Below, in pieces: positions 1 to 5,098 of a stretch of 8,263 bases of DNA. The DNA is from an uncultured bacterium (GTDB lineage Bacteria > Actinomycetota > Coriobacteriia > Coriobacteriales > Coriobacteriaceae): assembly GCA_905215945.1 (NCBI GenBank), contig CAJMRZ010000057.1:1-8263 (forward strand). Reading direction: 5' to 3'. The notes under the pieces are model-generated. The model did no database searches and had not been told where the DNA came from. It worked only from the letters and a program-made list of their open reading frames with translations. Made by a program: the position numbers and the translations under genes. Each line of letters opens with the position of its first letter. The first letter of the stretch is position 1.

Positions 1-574
1 CGGAGTCGACAACAGCCTCGGCGGCGTCCGAATCCTCGGCCAGCACGCCAGCCTCAGCCTGGGCAACCGCAACCTTGGCGGCAGCCTCGGCAGCCTGTGC
101 CTCCTCGCGAGCGCGATCTTCGGCCAGCAGCTCCTGGTATAGGTCCTCGCCCGGCAGCTCCTCGCTGCGAGCGATCTTACCCAGCACGCCGTTGACGAAC
201 GACGCGGACTGGTCGGTGCCATAGGCCTTGGCAAGCTCGACGGCCTCGTTGATCACGATGGCGTCCGAGACCTCCTCGTCGGTGAGGAAACGCATCTCGT
301 AAACGGCGATACGCAGCAGATTGCGATCGGCGCCGGGCATGCGCATAAGATCCCAGTTCTTGGCAACGGAGCGCAGGGCGCAGTCGATGCGGTCGATATG
401 CTCGTAAGCACCACGGCACAGCTCCAGCGCATAGGGGTCGAGGGGACCCTTCGAGATCAGGAAATCACCCTCGAGGACGCGCTCGAGCGGGCTGTCCGTG
501 GCCTCGGCCTGGAACAGCAGCTGCAGCGCCTGACTGCGGGCAAGCGTACGCCCGCGATAAACCTTAAGGCTCAA
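1..574 (-). CDS. nusB: NusB transcription antitermination factor, TTG start, 3' end outside window
   Basis: NusB binds boxA RNA with NusE (ribosomal protein S10) and supports antitermination and processing of rRNA transcripts in the cytosol. The reading frame is open from a TTG at 574 to the window edge: 191 codons, no stop. The start is chosen because AAGGAG (586-581) lies 6 nt upstream, and residues from position 9 (GRTLARSQALQLLFQAE) match the family's N-terminal RNA-binding helix. The signature NxxxRIAxxE-like stretch (NLLRIAVYEMRFL, residues 85-97) and the closing VINEAVELAKAYG...FVNGVLGKIAR (107-136) are all present. The usual family length is about 130-160 residues, so the core ends near residue 136. 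A tail rich in Ala and Glu (137-191 and beyond) is extra. The gene starts 3 nt after the asp23-family stop and its SD lies inside that gene, so the two are probably translationally coupled. Identity is certain; the function of the tail is unknown. Confidence 0.93.
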   Translation of the reverse strand, partial: MSLKVYRGRTLARSQALQLLFQAEATDSPLERVLEGDFLISKGPLDPYALELCRGAYEHIDRIDCALRSVAKNWDLMRMPGADRNLLRIAVYEMRFLTDEEVSDAIVINEAVELAKAYGTDQSASFVNGVLGKIARSEELPGEDLYQELLAEDRAREEAQAAEAAAKVAVAQAEAGVLAEDSDAAEAVVDS

Positions 575-586
575 AGGTTACTCCTT
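575..586 (-). promoter_or_regulatory. Ribosome binding site that decides the nusB TTG start
   Basis: On the minus strand AAGGAG (586-581) is followed by the upstream gene's TAA stop and three further bases, then TTG at 574. The spacer is 6 nt. The SD forms the last two sense codons (Lys-Glu) of the Asp23-family gene, so termination and initiation share the same footprint. No ATG or GTG near this position keeps the N-terminal helix of NusB intact. Confidence 0.85.
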
Positions 587-940
587 GGGGAAAACGAGGC
601 CGTCGATGCAAACGTCAACGCGCTCGACCTCGACGCCAACCTGGGCATCGATGGCGGCGACCACGGCGGCGCGAACGGCCTCGGCGAGTTTCTTGAACGG
701 ATAGCCAAAGAACACCACGACACGCACGGTGAGTGCGAGCTTGTCGCCGACGACCTCGGCCTCGACCGCCGGCTCAGAAGCCGGGGCCTTGGACGAGAGC
801 ATCATGGAGACAAGGTTGGTGGCAAGGTCCTTGACGCCAACGGAGGCGATGCCCTCGACATCGGACACGGCGCGCGAGACGATGGCGGTCAGAACATCGG
901 GCGAAATGCCGATGCCGTCAATCTTGATTTCCTGGGGCAT
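578..940 (-). CDS. Asp23/Gls24 family protein (YqhY-like)
   Basis: A 120-residue protein of the alkaline-shock Asp23/Gls24 (DUF322) family. Visible family features are the N-terminal ISPDVLTAIVSRAVSDVEGI stretch (13-32), where the family has a helix ending in GV/GI, and the C-terminal half with VVVFFGYPFKKLAEAV (73-88) followed by a helix and VEVERVDVCIDGLVF (103-117), the usual V-x-x-V-x-V-x-V-x-G strand. No signal peptide or membrane segment is visible, so it should be cytosolic or membrane-associated through a partner. A good SD (AGGAGG) lies 4 nt before the ATG. It sits 24 nt after efp and 3 nt before nusB. In Bacillus subtilis the yqhY paralogue also sits directly before nusB and has been linked to acetyl-CoA carboxylase homeostasis, so YqhY is the best functional comparison. 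The biochemical role is not established from sequence. Confidence 0.88.
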   Translation of the reverse strand: MPQEIKIDGIGISPDVLTAIVSRAVSDVEGIASVGVKDLATNLVSMMLSSKAPASEPAVEAEVVGDKLALTVRVVVFFGYPFKKLAEAVRAAVVAAIDAQVGVEVERVDVCIDGLVFPKE

Positions 941-964
941 GAGTCCTCCTAGAAGAGTTGGTTG

Positions 965-1528
965 CTAGACGCGGGAGACGAACTTGCCGTCGCGGGTGTC
1001 AACCTTGATGACCTCGCCCTCGTTGAGGTACATGGGGACCTGGATGACAGCGCCGGTGTCGATCGTGGCCGGCTTGGTGGAACCCTGGACGGTGTCGCCC
1101 TTAAAGCCCGGGTCGGTCTGGACGATGGTGGTCTCGATGAACATCGGCGGGGTCACGCCCATGAGCTCATCGTCGGCGAAGAGCAGCTGGCAGATGTCGT
1201 TCTCGCGCAGCCACTTGGAGTTCTCGCCCACCATGTCCTCGGGAACGGGAACCTGCTCATAGGTCTCGTTGTCCATGAAGATGTAGTCGGCGCCATCGTT
1301 GTAGAGGTACTGGAACTCACGGGTGGTGAGCATGACGCTCTCGAACTTGGTGCCGGCGTTGCAGGTGTTCTCGACGACGCGGCCGCTCTTGATGTCGCGG
1401 GTCTTGTAGCGCACAAACGCGCCGCCCTTGCCCGGCTTGACATGCTGGAACTCGACGATGGTGTAGACCTTGTCCTTGATGCGGAGACCGAGGCCGTTCT
1501 TGAAGTCGGCGGTAGAAATGGTAGGCAT
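965..1528 (-). CDS. efp: Translation elongation factor P
   Basis: EF-P binds the ribosome between the P and E sites and relieves stalling at polyproline stretches. The product is 187 residues, the normal EF-P length, with the three beta-barrel domains in order: KOW-like domain I (about 1-64), OB domain II (about 68-127) and C-terminal OB domain III (about 130-187), which carries the family stretch from about 150 to 187 (VQGSTKPATIDTGAVIQVP...EGEVIKVDTRDGKFVSRV). The domain I loop HVKPGKGGAF (29-38) places Lys34 at the tip where EF-P is modified in other bacteria. The Met at 1528 is chosen because the protein then starts with the normal MPTISTADFKNG and has an AAAGG SD 5 nt upstream. An in-frame upstream Met would add 11 residues with no family support. 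It has its own promoter and is the first gene of efp-asp23-nusB. Confidence 0.97.
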   Translation of the reverse strand: MPTISTADFKNGLGLRIKDKVYTIVEFQHVKPGKGGAFVRYKTRDIKSGRVVENTCNAGTKFESVMLTTREFQYLYNDGADYIFMDNETYEQVPVPEDMVGENSKWLRENDICQLLFADDELMGVTPPMFIETTIVQTDPGFKGDTVQGSTKPATIDTGAVIQVPMYLNEGEVIKVDTRDGKFVSRV

Positions 1529-1585
1529 AGCGACCTTTCTTGTTATGGGCAGAACGCACAAGCGTCCAAATTACATACGATAGAA

Positions 1586-1614
1586 ATTATACACTTGCAG
1601 ACGGCGCCTGTAGC
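1586..1614 (-). promoter_or_regulatory. Candidate sigma-A-type promoter for efp-asp23-nusB
   Basis: On the minus strand a consensus -10 TATAAT (1591-1586) is preceded, after a 17-nt spacer, by GCTACA (1614-1609), which matches the last three bases of TTGACA. A TG directly precedes the -10, one base off the classical extended -10 spacing. The predicted start is near 1579, giving a leader of about 50 nt before the efp ATG. The site begins just after the terminator of the upstream gene, which fits a new transcription unit. Confidence 0.7.
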
Positions 1615-1619
1615 GAGCG

Positions 1620-1665
1620 CATAAAAAGAGAACGCGGGGCGTCCGAATCGATCCGGACGCCCCGC
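1620..1665 (-). terminator. Intrinsic terminator of the M24 peptidase transcript
   Basis: On the minus strand a 12-bp perfect GC-rich stem (GCGGGGCGTCCG pairing with CGGACGCCCCGC, 1634-1645 with 1654-1665) closes an 8-nt loop and is followed by GTTCTCTTTTTATG, a T-rich tract. It lies about 24 nt after the peptidase stop codon. There is no T tract on the other side, so it works for minus-strand transcription only. It separates the upstream unit from the efp promoter. Confidence 0.92.
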
Positions 1666-1688
1666 CCCAAACTATCTACCGAAGTAGA

Positions 1689-2819
1689 CTAGCAATCGAT
1701 AACGTGCAGGTCATGCGGGGTCTTAGTGAAGGGCTCGTAGCCGTTCTCGGTGACCACGCCGTAGTCCTCCAGGCGCACGCCGCCCACGCCGGGCAGGTAG
1801 ACGCCGGGCTCCATGGTGACAACCGAGCCGATCTCGATGGTGTTCTTGCTGCGGTTGAAGTTGGGCAGCTCGTGGATGTCGATACCGACACCGTGGCCCA
1901 GGCCATGGTTATAGTAATCGCCATAGCCGGCATCGCCGATGATCTTCTTGGAGAGCTTGAAGATGTCGTTGCCCTCGACGCCCGGATGGATGGCGGCGAC
2001 GCACTCCTCGTGCGTACGGCGCACGAGCGCGTACAGGTCGAGCTGTTCCTGGGTAGGCTCGCCCATCACGACAGTGCGCGTCATGTCGGAACGATAATCG
2101 CAGTAGCCCGCGCCGTAATCCATGAGGACGAAGTCGCCCTTCTCGATGACACGGTCACTCGGCACGGCATGCGGGTTGGCGGTGTTGGGCCCGCTCGCCA
2201 CAATGGAGCCGAAGGCCAAGCTGTCGGCGCCGTTGGCGAACATAAAGTTCTCGAGCTCGTTGCGAACCCGCTTCTCGGTCATACCGGGCTTAATAAAGCC
2301 GAGCATGTGCTGGAAGGCGGCGTCGGTGATCGACTGTGCGTGACGCATGAGCTCGATCTCCTCGGCATCCTTGATGGCGCGCATCTTGCGGATGTCGTCG
2401 TGCATCAGCGGCAGCATGCAGGCGACGGAGCGGTCCTCCAGGCCGCGCTGAATGCCCTGGTAGAAATTAATCTGCATATCGTCCTCGACAGCGCAGACGC
2501 GGCATTTGTTGGCCGCGATCTTGCCGGCGACCCAACCGGGGATGGTACCTTCATCCATGTCGTAGACCCAGGGGCTGCCGGCGGGCGTGTTCTCCTCAAA
2601 GCTGTTGAGGTAGCGCGAGTCGGTGTGAAACAGGCATTGGTCGGCCGTAATAAACGCAGCGTGCGGGAACTCGAAGGTGTAGTCGAAGACGCCCTTCACG
2701 CCCGTAAGCCAACGAAGGTTGGCCTCGTCGCGCACCACGATGGCGTCGTAGCCACGTTCGACCATCAGAGCACGGACACGCTCGATACGACCGGCAGGAC
2801 CGGCAGCAAACTCAGACAT
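1689..2819 (-). CDS. pepP: M24 family Xaa-Pro peptidase (aminopeptidase P / prolidase-like, YqhT type)
   Basis: A cytosolic metallopeptidase that cleaves peptides next to proline. The 376-residue length is close to the short M24B type (YqhT/PepQ). The N-terminal creatinase-like domain covers about 10-140 and the pita-bread catalytic domain about 150-372. All five metal ligands are visible: Asp234 in MDYGA, Asp245 in SDMTRT, His309 in GLGHGVG, Glu337 in MEPGVY and Glu351 in RLEDYG. His217 (ANPHAVP) and His316 (IHELP) match substrate-binding histidines. The ATG at 2819 has an AAAGGA SD 6 nt upstream. The gene stands alone, with a 132-nt gap after aroB and an intrinsic terminator behind it. It lies next to efp, as in many Firmicutes and Actinobacteria, and a role in recycling proline peptides next to the polyproline factor EF-P is attractive but unproven. 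Whether it prefers dipeptides (prolidase) or longer peptides cannot be told from sequence. Confidence 0.93.
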   Translation of the reverse strand: MSEFAAGPAGRIERVRALMVERGYDAIVVRDEANLRWLTGVKGVFDYTFEFPHAAFITADQCLFHTDSRYLNSFEENTPAGSPWVYDMDEGTIPGWVAGKIAANKCRVCAVEDDMQINFYQGIQRGLEDRSVACMLPLMHDDIRKMRAIKDAEEIELMRHAQSITDAAFQHMLGFIKPGMTEKRVRNELENFMFANGADSLAFGSIVASGPNTANPHAVPSDRVIEKGDFVLMDYGAGYCDYRSDMTRTVVMGEPTQEQLDLYALVRRTHEECVAAIHPGVEGNDIFKLSKKIIGDAGYGDYYNHGLGHGVGIDIHELPNFNRSKNTIEIGSVVTMEPGVYLPGVGGVRLEDYGVVTENGYEPFTKTPHDLHVIDC

Positions 2820-2877
2820 GCAGATTCCTTTCTTGTTGTCTCTATATAGACGGGACGGGTCTCAACCGAACGACGGA

Positions 2878-2889
2878 ATCGCATGCGAT
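2878..2889. repeat. Perfect 12-nt palindrome upstream of the M24 peptidase gene
   Basis: ATCGCATGCGAT is a perfect inverted repeat in the middle of the 132-nt gap between aroB and the peptidase gene, centred about 65 nt before the ATG. It is not followed by a T tract, so it is not an intrinsic terminator. Its place in a leader or promoter region would suit an operator, but no regulator is identified. A direct repeat GAAACC (2892-2897 and 2903-2908) lies next to it. Confidence 0.45.
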
Positions 2890-2919
2890 CCGAAACCGAT
2901 TGGAAACCCGCCCCTCAAC

Positions 2920-2945
2920 ATGATACGAAAGACGATGGAAGTCAA
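2920..2945 (-). promoter_or_regulatory. Weak candidate promoter elements upstream of the M24 peptidase gene
   Basis: The minus strand has TTGACT (2945-2940), five of six to the -35 consensus, and TATCAT (2925-2920), five of six to the -10 consensus, but only 14 nt apart, which is too short for a normal sigma-A promoter. A second possible -10 (TATATA, 2848-2843) lies close to the gene and has TTGAGA only 11 nt upstream. The gap of 132 nt, the lack of an aroB terminator and the peptidase's own SD allow either a promoter here or readthrough from aroB. Confidence 0.3.
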
Positions 2946-2951
2946 TAAATC

Positions 2952-4061
2952 TTAGAGAAGTTCTTTGCGAGAAGCCAAGTAGGCGTGAGCATGGCGCTCA
3001 AGAACCTCGTCCTCAACGCTCGTTAGGCGAATGGCACCGAGTGCTGCGGGCAGCGGCAGCATGCTGCGGTTTGAGCGCGCGAACTGCTGTCTGCGGAACT
3101 CCTCGATATATGCGGCAGGCTCCAGATCGAAGGCAAGTTCCTCGATACCAAAGTCCTCCAGGCAGTCATCGACCTCAAAGACATAATCGATATCGAAGTC
3201 GCAGGCATCATGTGCTAGGCGCGCCTCAAAGCGCATGCCCTCGGATAACAGCTGATAGGCAGGGACCTGCGAAGCGGCATCACCCAAGCAAGCGCGCAAG
3301 GTACGCTCCCCCGTCTTACCAAAATCGAGCGCATGGCGGGCGCTCGGGTTCGTGGCCATCAGTACGTCCTTGCGGGCAGTCTGAGACCATTGAACGGCAT
3401 TAACGAGCGCGACCTCCTCGCCCGCGAGAATCTCGGGGACGGTCTCAGTAAACTGATTCCAGCGGGACTTGCTGCTCGAAAGCATGGTGCCAACAAGCAC
3501 CACATAGCCGAGCTTGAGGTCCTCGGGGTCCGTCTCGCGAACAAGGTCGAGGTCACACACGACCAAGCCCGGTTCGGGACGAAACGCGATAGCGGGAAGC
3601 GCATTGGCCGACGAGGCGACGAGCGGCTTCATGGTCGTCGCGACCGTGAGCATGGCGTCGAACGTCGTCGGCAGCAGCGCGCACTCGGTGCGGCCGCACC
3701 ACTGGTTGGCGCACCAGCTAACAACCGAGCAGGTTGCGGCATCGCCAACGGCGACAACCAGATCGTCGCAGGTAATGCCGTTGGCAGACAAGGCGCCAAA
3801 GATAGCATCGGCATCGGCCAACGTGGCACCAGCAGGCGAAACCTCGAGGACTAGCGGCGACACGGCAAAACCGGCGTCGACCAGCGCATGCTCGACGACC
3901 TCACCAAAACGCTCGGATGTGGCGTCGTTCCAAACCACCATCGCGCGCTTAGGCTTGCCAACGGCCGAGGCAAACATGCGCGACAGCTCATCGAACGCGC
4001 CCAATCCGACACGGACATCGACGCTGCGGTTTTGGAAATTGATCAGTTGACGGCGAATCAT
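2952..4061 (-). CDS. aroB: AroB-like protein (3-dehydroquinate synthase family) with degenerate active site
   Basis: A 369-residue protein, the normal AroB length, alignable along its length with 3-dehydroquinate synthase, which turns DAHP into 3-dehydroquinate with NAD and a divalent metal. Homology shows at LVVAVGD (101-107), LLPTTFDAM (129-137), Lys145 (the GGKT lysine), ANALPAIAF (152-160, cf. KNLIGAF), LVVCDLDLV (166-174), HALDFGKT (243-250) and MLPLPAALG (334-342). Key residues are missing: the GGGVVGD NAD loop reads GDAATCS (106-112), the PDGE motif reads SPAG, AEVIK reads VVLVG (Glu ligand replaced by Val188), GHTFGH reads GKTGER (Lys249, Arg253) and the LHGEA histidine is absent. The frame is intact, so it is not an obvious pseudogene. 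The ATG at 4061 overlaps the aroK stop as ATGA, indicating coupling; an in-frame upstream Met would add 11 residues inside aroK without support. Family membership is clear; enzyme activity is doubtful. Confidence 0.85.
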   Translation of the reverse strand: MIRRQLINFQNRSVDVRVGLGAFDELSRMFASAVGKPKRAMVVWNDATSERFGEVVEHALVDAGFAVSPLVLEVSPAGATLADADAIFGALSANGITCDDLVVAVGDAATCSVVSWCANQWCGRTECALLPTTFDAMLTVATTMKPLVASSANALPAIAFRPEPGLVVCDLDLVRETDPEDLKLGYVVLVGTMLSSSKSRWNQFTETVPEILAGEEVALVNAVQWSQTARKDVLMATNPSARHALDFGKTGERTLRACLGDAASQVPAYQLLSEGMRFEARLAHDACDFDIDYVFEVDDCLEDFGIEELAFDLEPAAYIEEFRRQQFARSNRSMLPLPAALGAIRLTSVEDEVLERHAHAYLASRKELL

Positions 4062-4591
4062 AGCAGTCCACGCTCCAAAAGCATCTCGGCACAAAGGTAG
4101 GAAACGTCCTCGAAGGACTTGTTGCGAATATCAAGGGTAATATCGGCGGCCTGGCGATACAGCGGACGGCGATGCTCAAACAGGCGCGCGGCATGCTCGG
4201 GCGAGCGGAAATCGGGGCGCGTGTCGGACCGACGAATCTGGCGAATCGAATCCTCGAAGTCGCCCTCGAGGTACACACACGTACCCATTTCGTGCATCAG
4301 CTCAATATTCACCGGCGTCTCGACGATACCGCCACCGCACGAAACCAACAGGCTGCGCTCGCTTTGGAGCGAACGGAGCGCCGAGGTCTCGAGCTCGCGA
4401 AAACGATCCTCACCCTCGGTCTCAAAAATCTCGGTTACCGACTTGCCGCAACGGCGCACGACCAGGCGGTCGGTATCGATAAAACGCCGCTTGAACATGG
4501 TGCCGACGTTGCGCGCGAGCGTCGACTTGCCCGCGCCCAAAAAGCCGATAAAGAAGATATGGTCGCAGCCGTGTTTGGTGTGCTGGGACAT
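4058..4591 (-). CDS. aroK: Shikimate kinase
   Basis: AroK phosphorylates shikimate at the 3-hydroxyl using ATP in the cytosol, the fifth step of chorismate synthesis. The 177-residue protein has the full motif set: Walker A GFLGAGKST (16-24), the DTD shikimate/magnesium motif (39-41), FRELE with the shikimate-binding Arg65, the GGG loop (86-88) in VSCGGGIVE, the lid region DTRPDF with Arg125, and HRRPLY (140-145). Length and spacing are normal. The ATG at 4591 lies 8 nt after the yqeG stop with a modest SD, and the TGA overlaps the aroB-like ATG by 4 nt. Genes for the other shikimate enzymes that often accompany aroK and aroB (aroC, aroE, aroQ) are not in this window. It appears catalytically intact, in contrast to its coupled neighbour. 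Confidence 0.95.
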   Translation of the reverse strand: MSQHTKHGCDHIFFIGFLGAGKSTLARNVGTMFKRRFIDTDRLVVRRCGKSVTEIFETEGEDRFRELETSALRSLQSERSLLVSCGGGIVETPVNIELMHEMGTCVYLEGDFEDSIRQIRRSDTRPDFRSPEHAARLFEHRRPLYRQAADITLDIRNKSFEDVSYLCAEMLLERGLL

Positions 4592-4599
4592 AGCGAGAC

Positions 4600-5097
4600 C
4601 TATTCCTCGCAGGGAAGGTCGCGCAGGGCCCGGCGCTCAAAGATACGGAAGATCTGCGTATACCACAGGTCCTGCGTCGCCTGCGGCTTTACCAGGATGG
4701 TATCGACGCCGGCGAAGTTGCCGCTCCACACGTCCGTGTAGAGCTGATCACCGATCAGCACCGCCTCGTCGGCCGTGGCGCCGAGGCGCTTAAGACCCGC
4801 CTTGAGGGCAAACGGCGCCGGCTTCATGGCGTGGCTGATGGCCTCGAGTCCCAGCTCGCGTGCTGATGCCATGACCTGGTCGCGATGCCAGTTGTTGGAC
4901 ACCATGCACAGCTTAAAGCCTTTGGCGCGGGCGGTATCGAGCCAAGCGGAAACCGCAGCGGGAACCTGCTCGGTGTCGCGCGGCACCAGGGTGTTATCGC
5001 GATCGAGCAGAATGGCGCGTTTGCCGTCGGCCCAAAGGGTATCAAGGTCGATGCGATCGACCGAGGCAACGTATCGTTTGGGGCTAAAAATCCTCAT
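4600..5097 (-). CDS. yqeG: YqeG-type HAD phosphatase (class IIIA)
   Basis: A 165-residue cytosolic HAD-superfamily hydrolase of the YqeG/Gep4 type. HAD motif I is LLDRDNTLV with nucleophile Asp32 and acid/base Asp34, motif II is the MVSNN serine (Ser67), motif III is Lys92 in MKPAPF, and motif IV is GDQLYTD (Asp117 and Asp122). The MKPAPFALKAGLKRLG stretch and the GVDTILVKP segment (129-138) are typical of the YqeG group. Yeast Gep4 and related proteins dephosphorylate phosphatidylglycerophosphate, so a role in phospholipid synthesis is possible, but the substrate cannot be read from sequence. The Met at 5097 gives the family N-terminus (MRIFSPKRYV) and starts 1 nt after the mltG stop. A longer in-frame version would add 75 residues of out-of-frame mltG sequence and is not credible. 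The gene is embedded in the mltG-yqeG-aroK run. Confidence 0.88.
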   Translation of the reverse strand: MRIFSPKRYVASVDRIDLDTLWADGKRAILLDRDNTLVPRDTEQVPAAVSAWLDTARAKGFKLCMVSNNWHRDQVMASARELGLEAISHAMKPAPFALKAGLKRLGATADEAVLIGDQLYTDVWSGNFAGVDTILVKPQATQDLWYTQIFRIFERRALRDLPCEE

Positions 5098-5098
5098 G

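Noticed and set aside
1529..1561. 11-residue upstream extension of EF-P
   Set aside because: It lacks family support, would span the efp SD (AAAGG 5 nt before the Met at 1528), and the shorter product matches normal EF-P length.
1704..2849. 381-codon open frame on the plus strand opposite the M24 peptidase gene
   Set aside because: The minus-strand gene has all five metal ligands and an SD. The plus-strand frame encodes no recognisable family and is explained by codon bias in GC-rich DNA. The same holds for the plus-strand frames at 398-952, 962-1624, 4119-4793, 4775-5767 and 5939-6625.
2878..2889. 12-nt palindrome as an aroB terminator
   Set aside because: The stem is short and no T tract follows on the minus strand, so it does not look like an intrinsic terminator.
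2952..4061. AroB-like gene as a sequencing error or broken pseudogene
   Set aside because: The frame is continuous and of normal length, and losses are scattered substitutions at motifs rather than frameshifts or stops. It is therefore reported as an intact but degenerate homologue.
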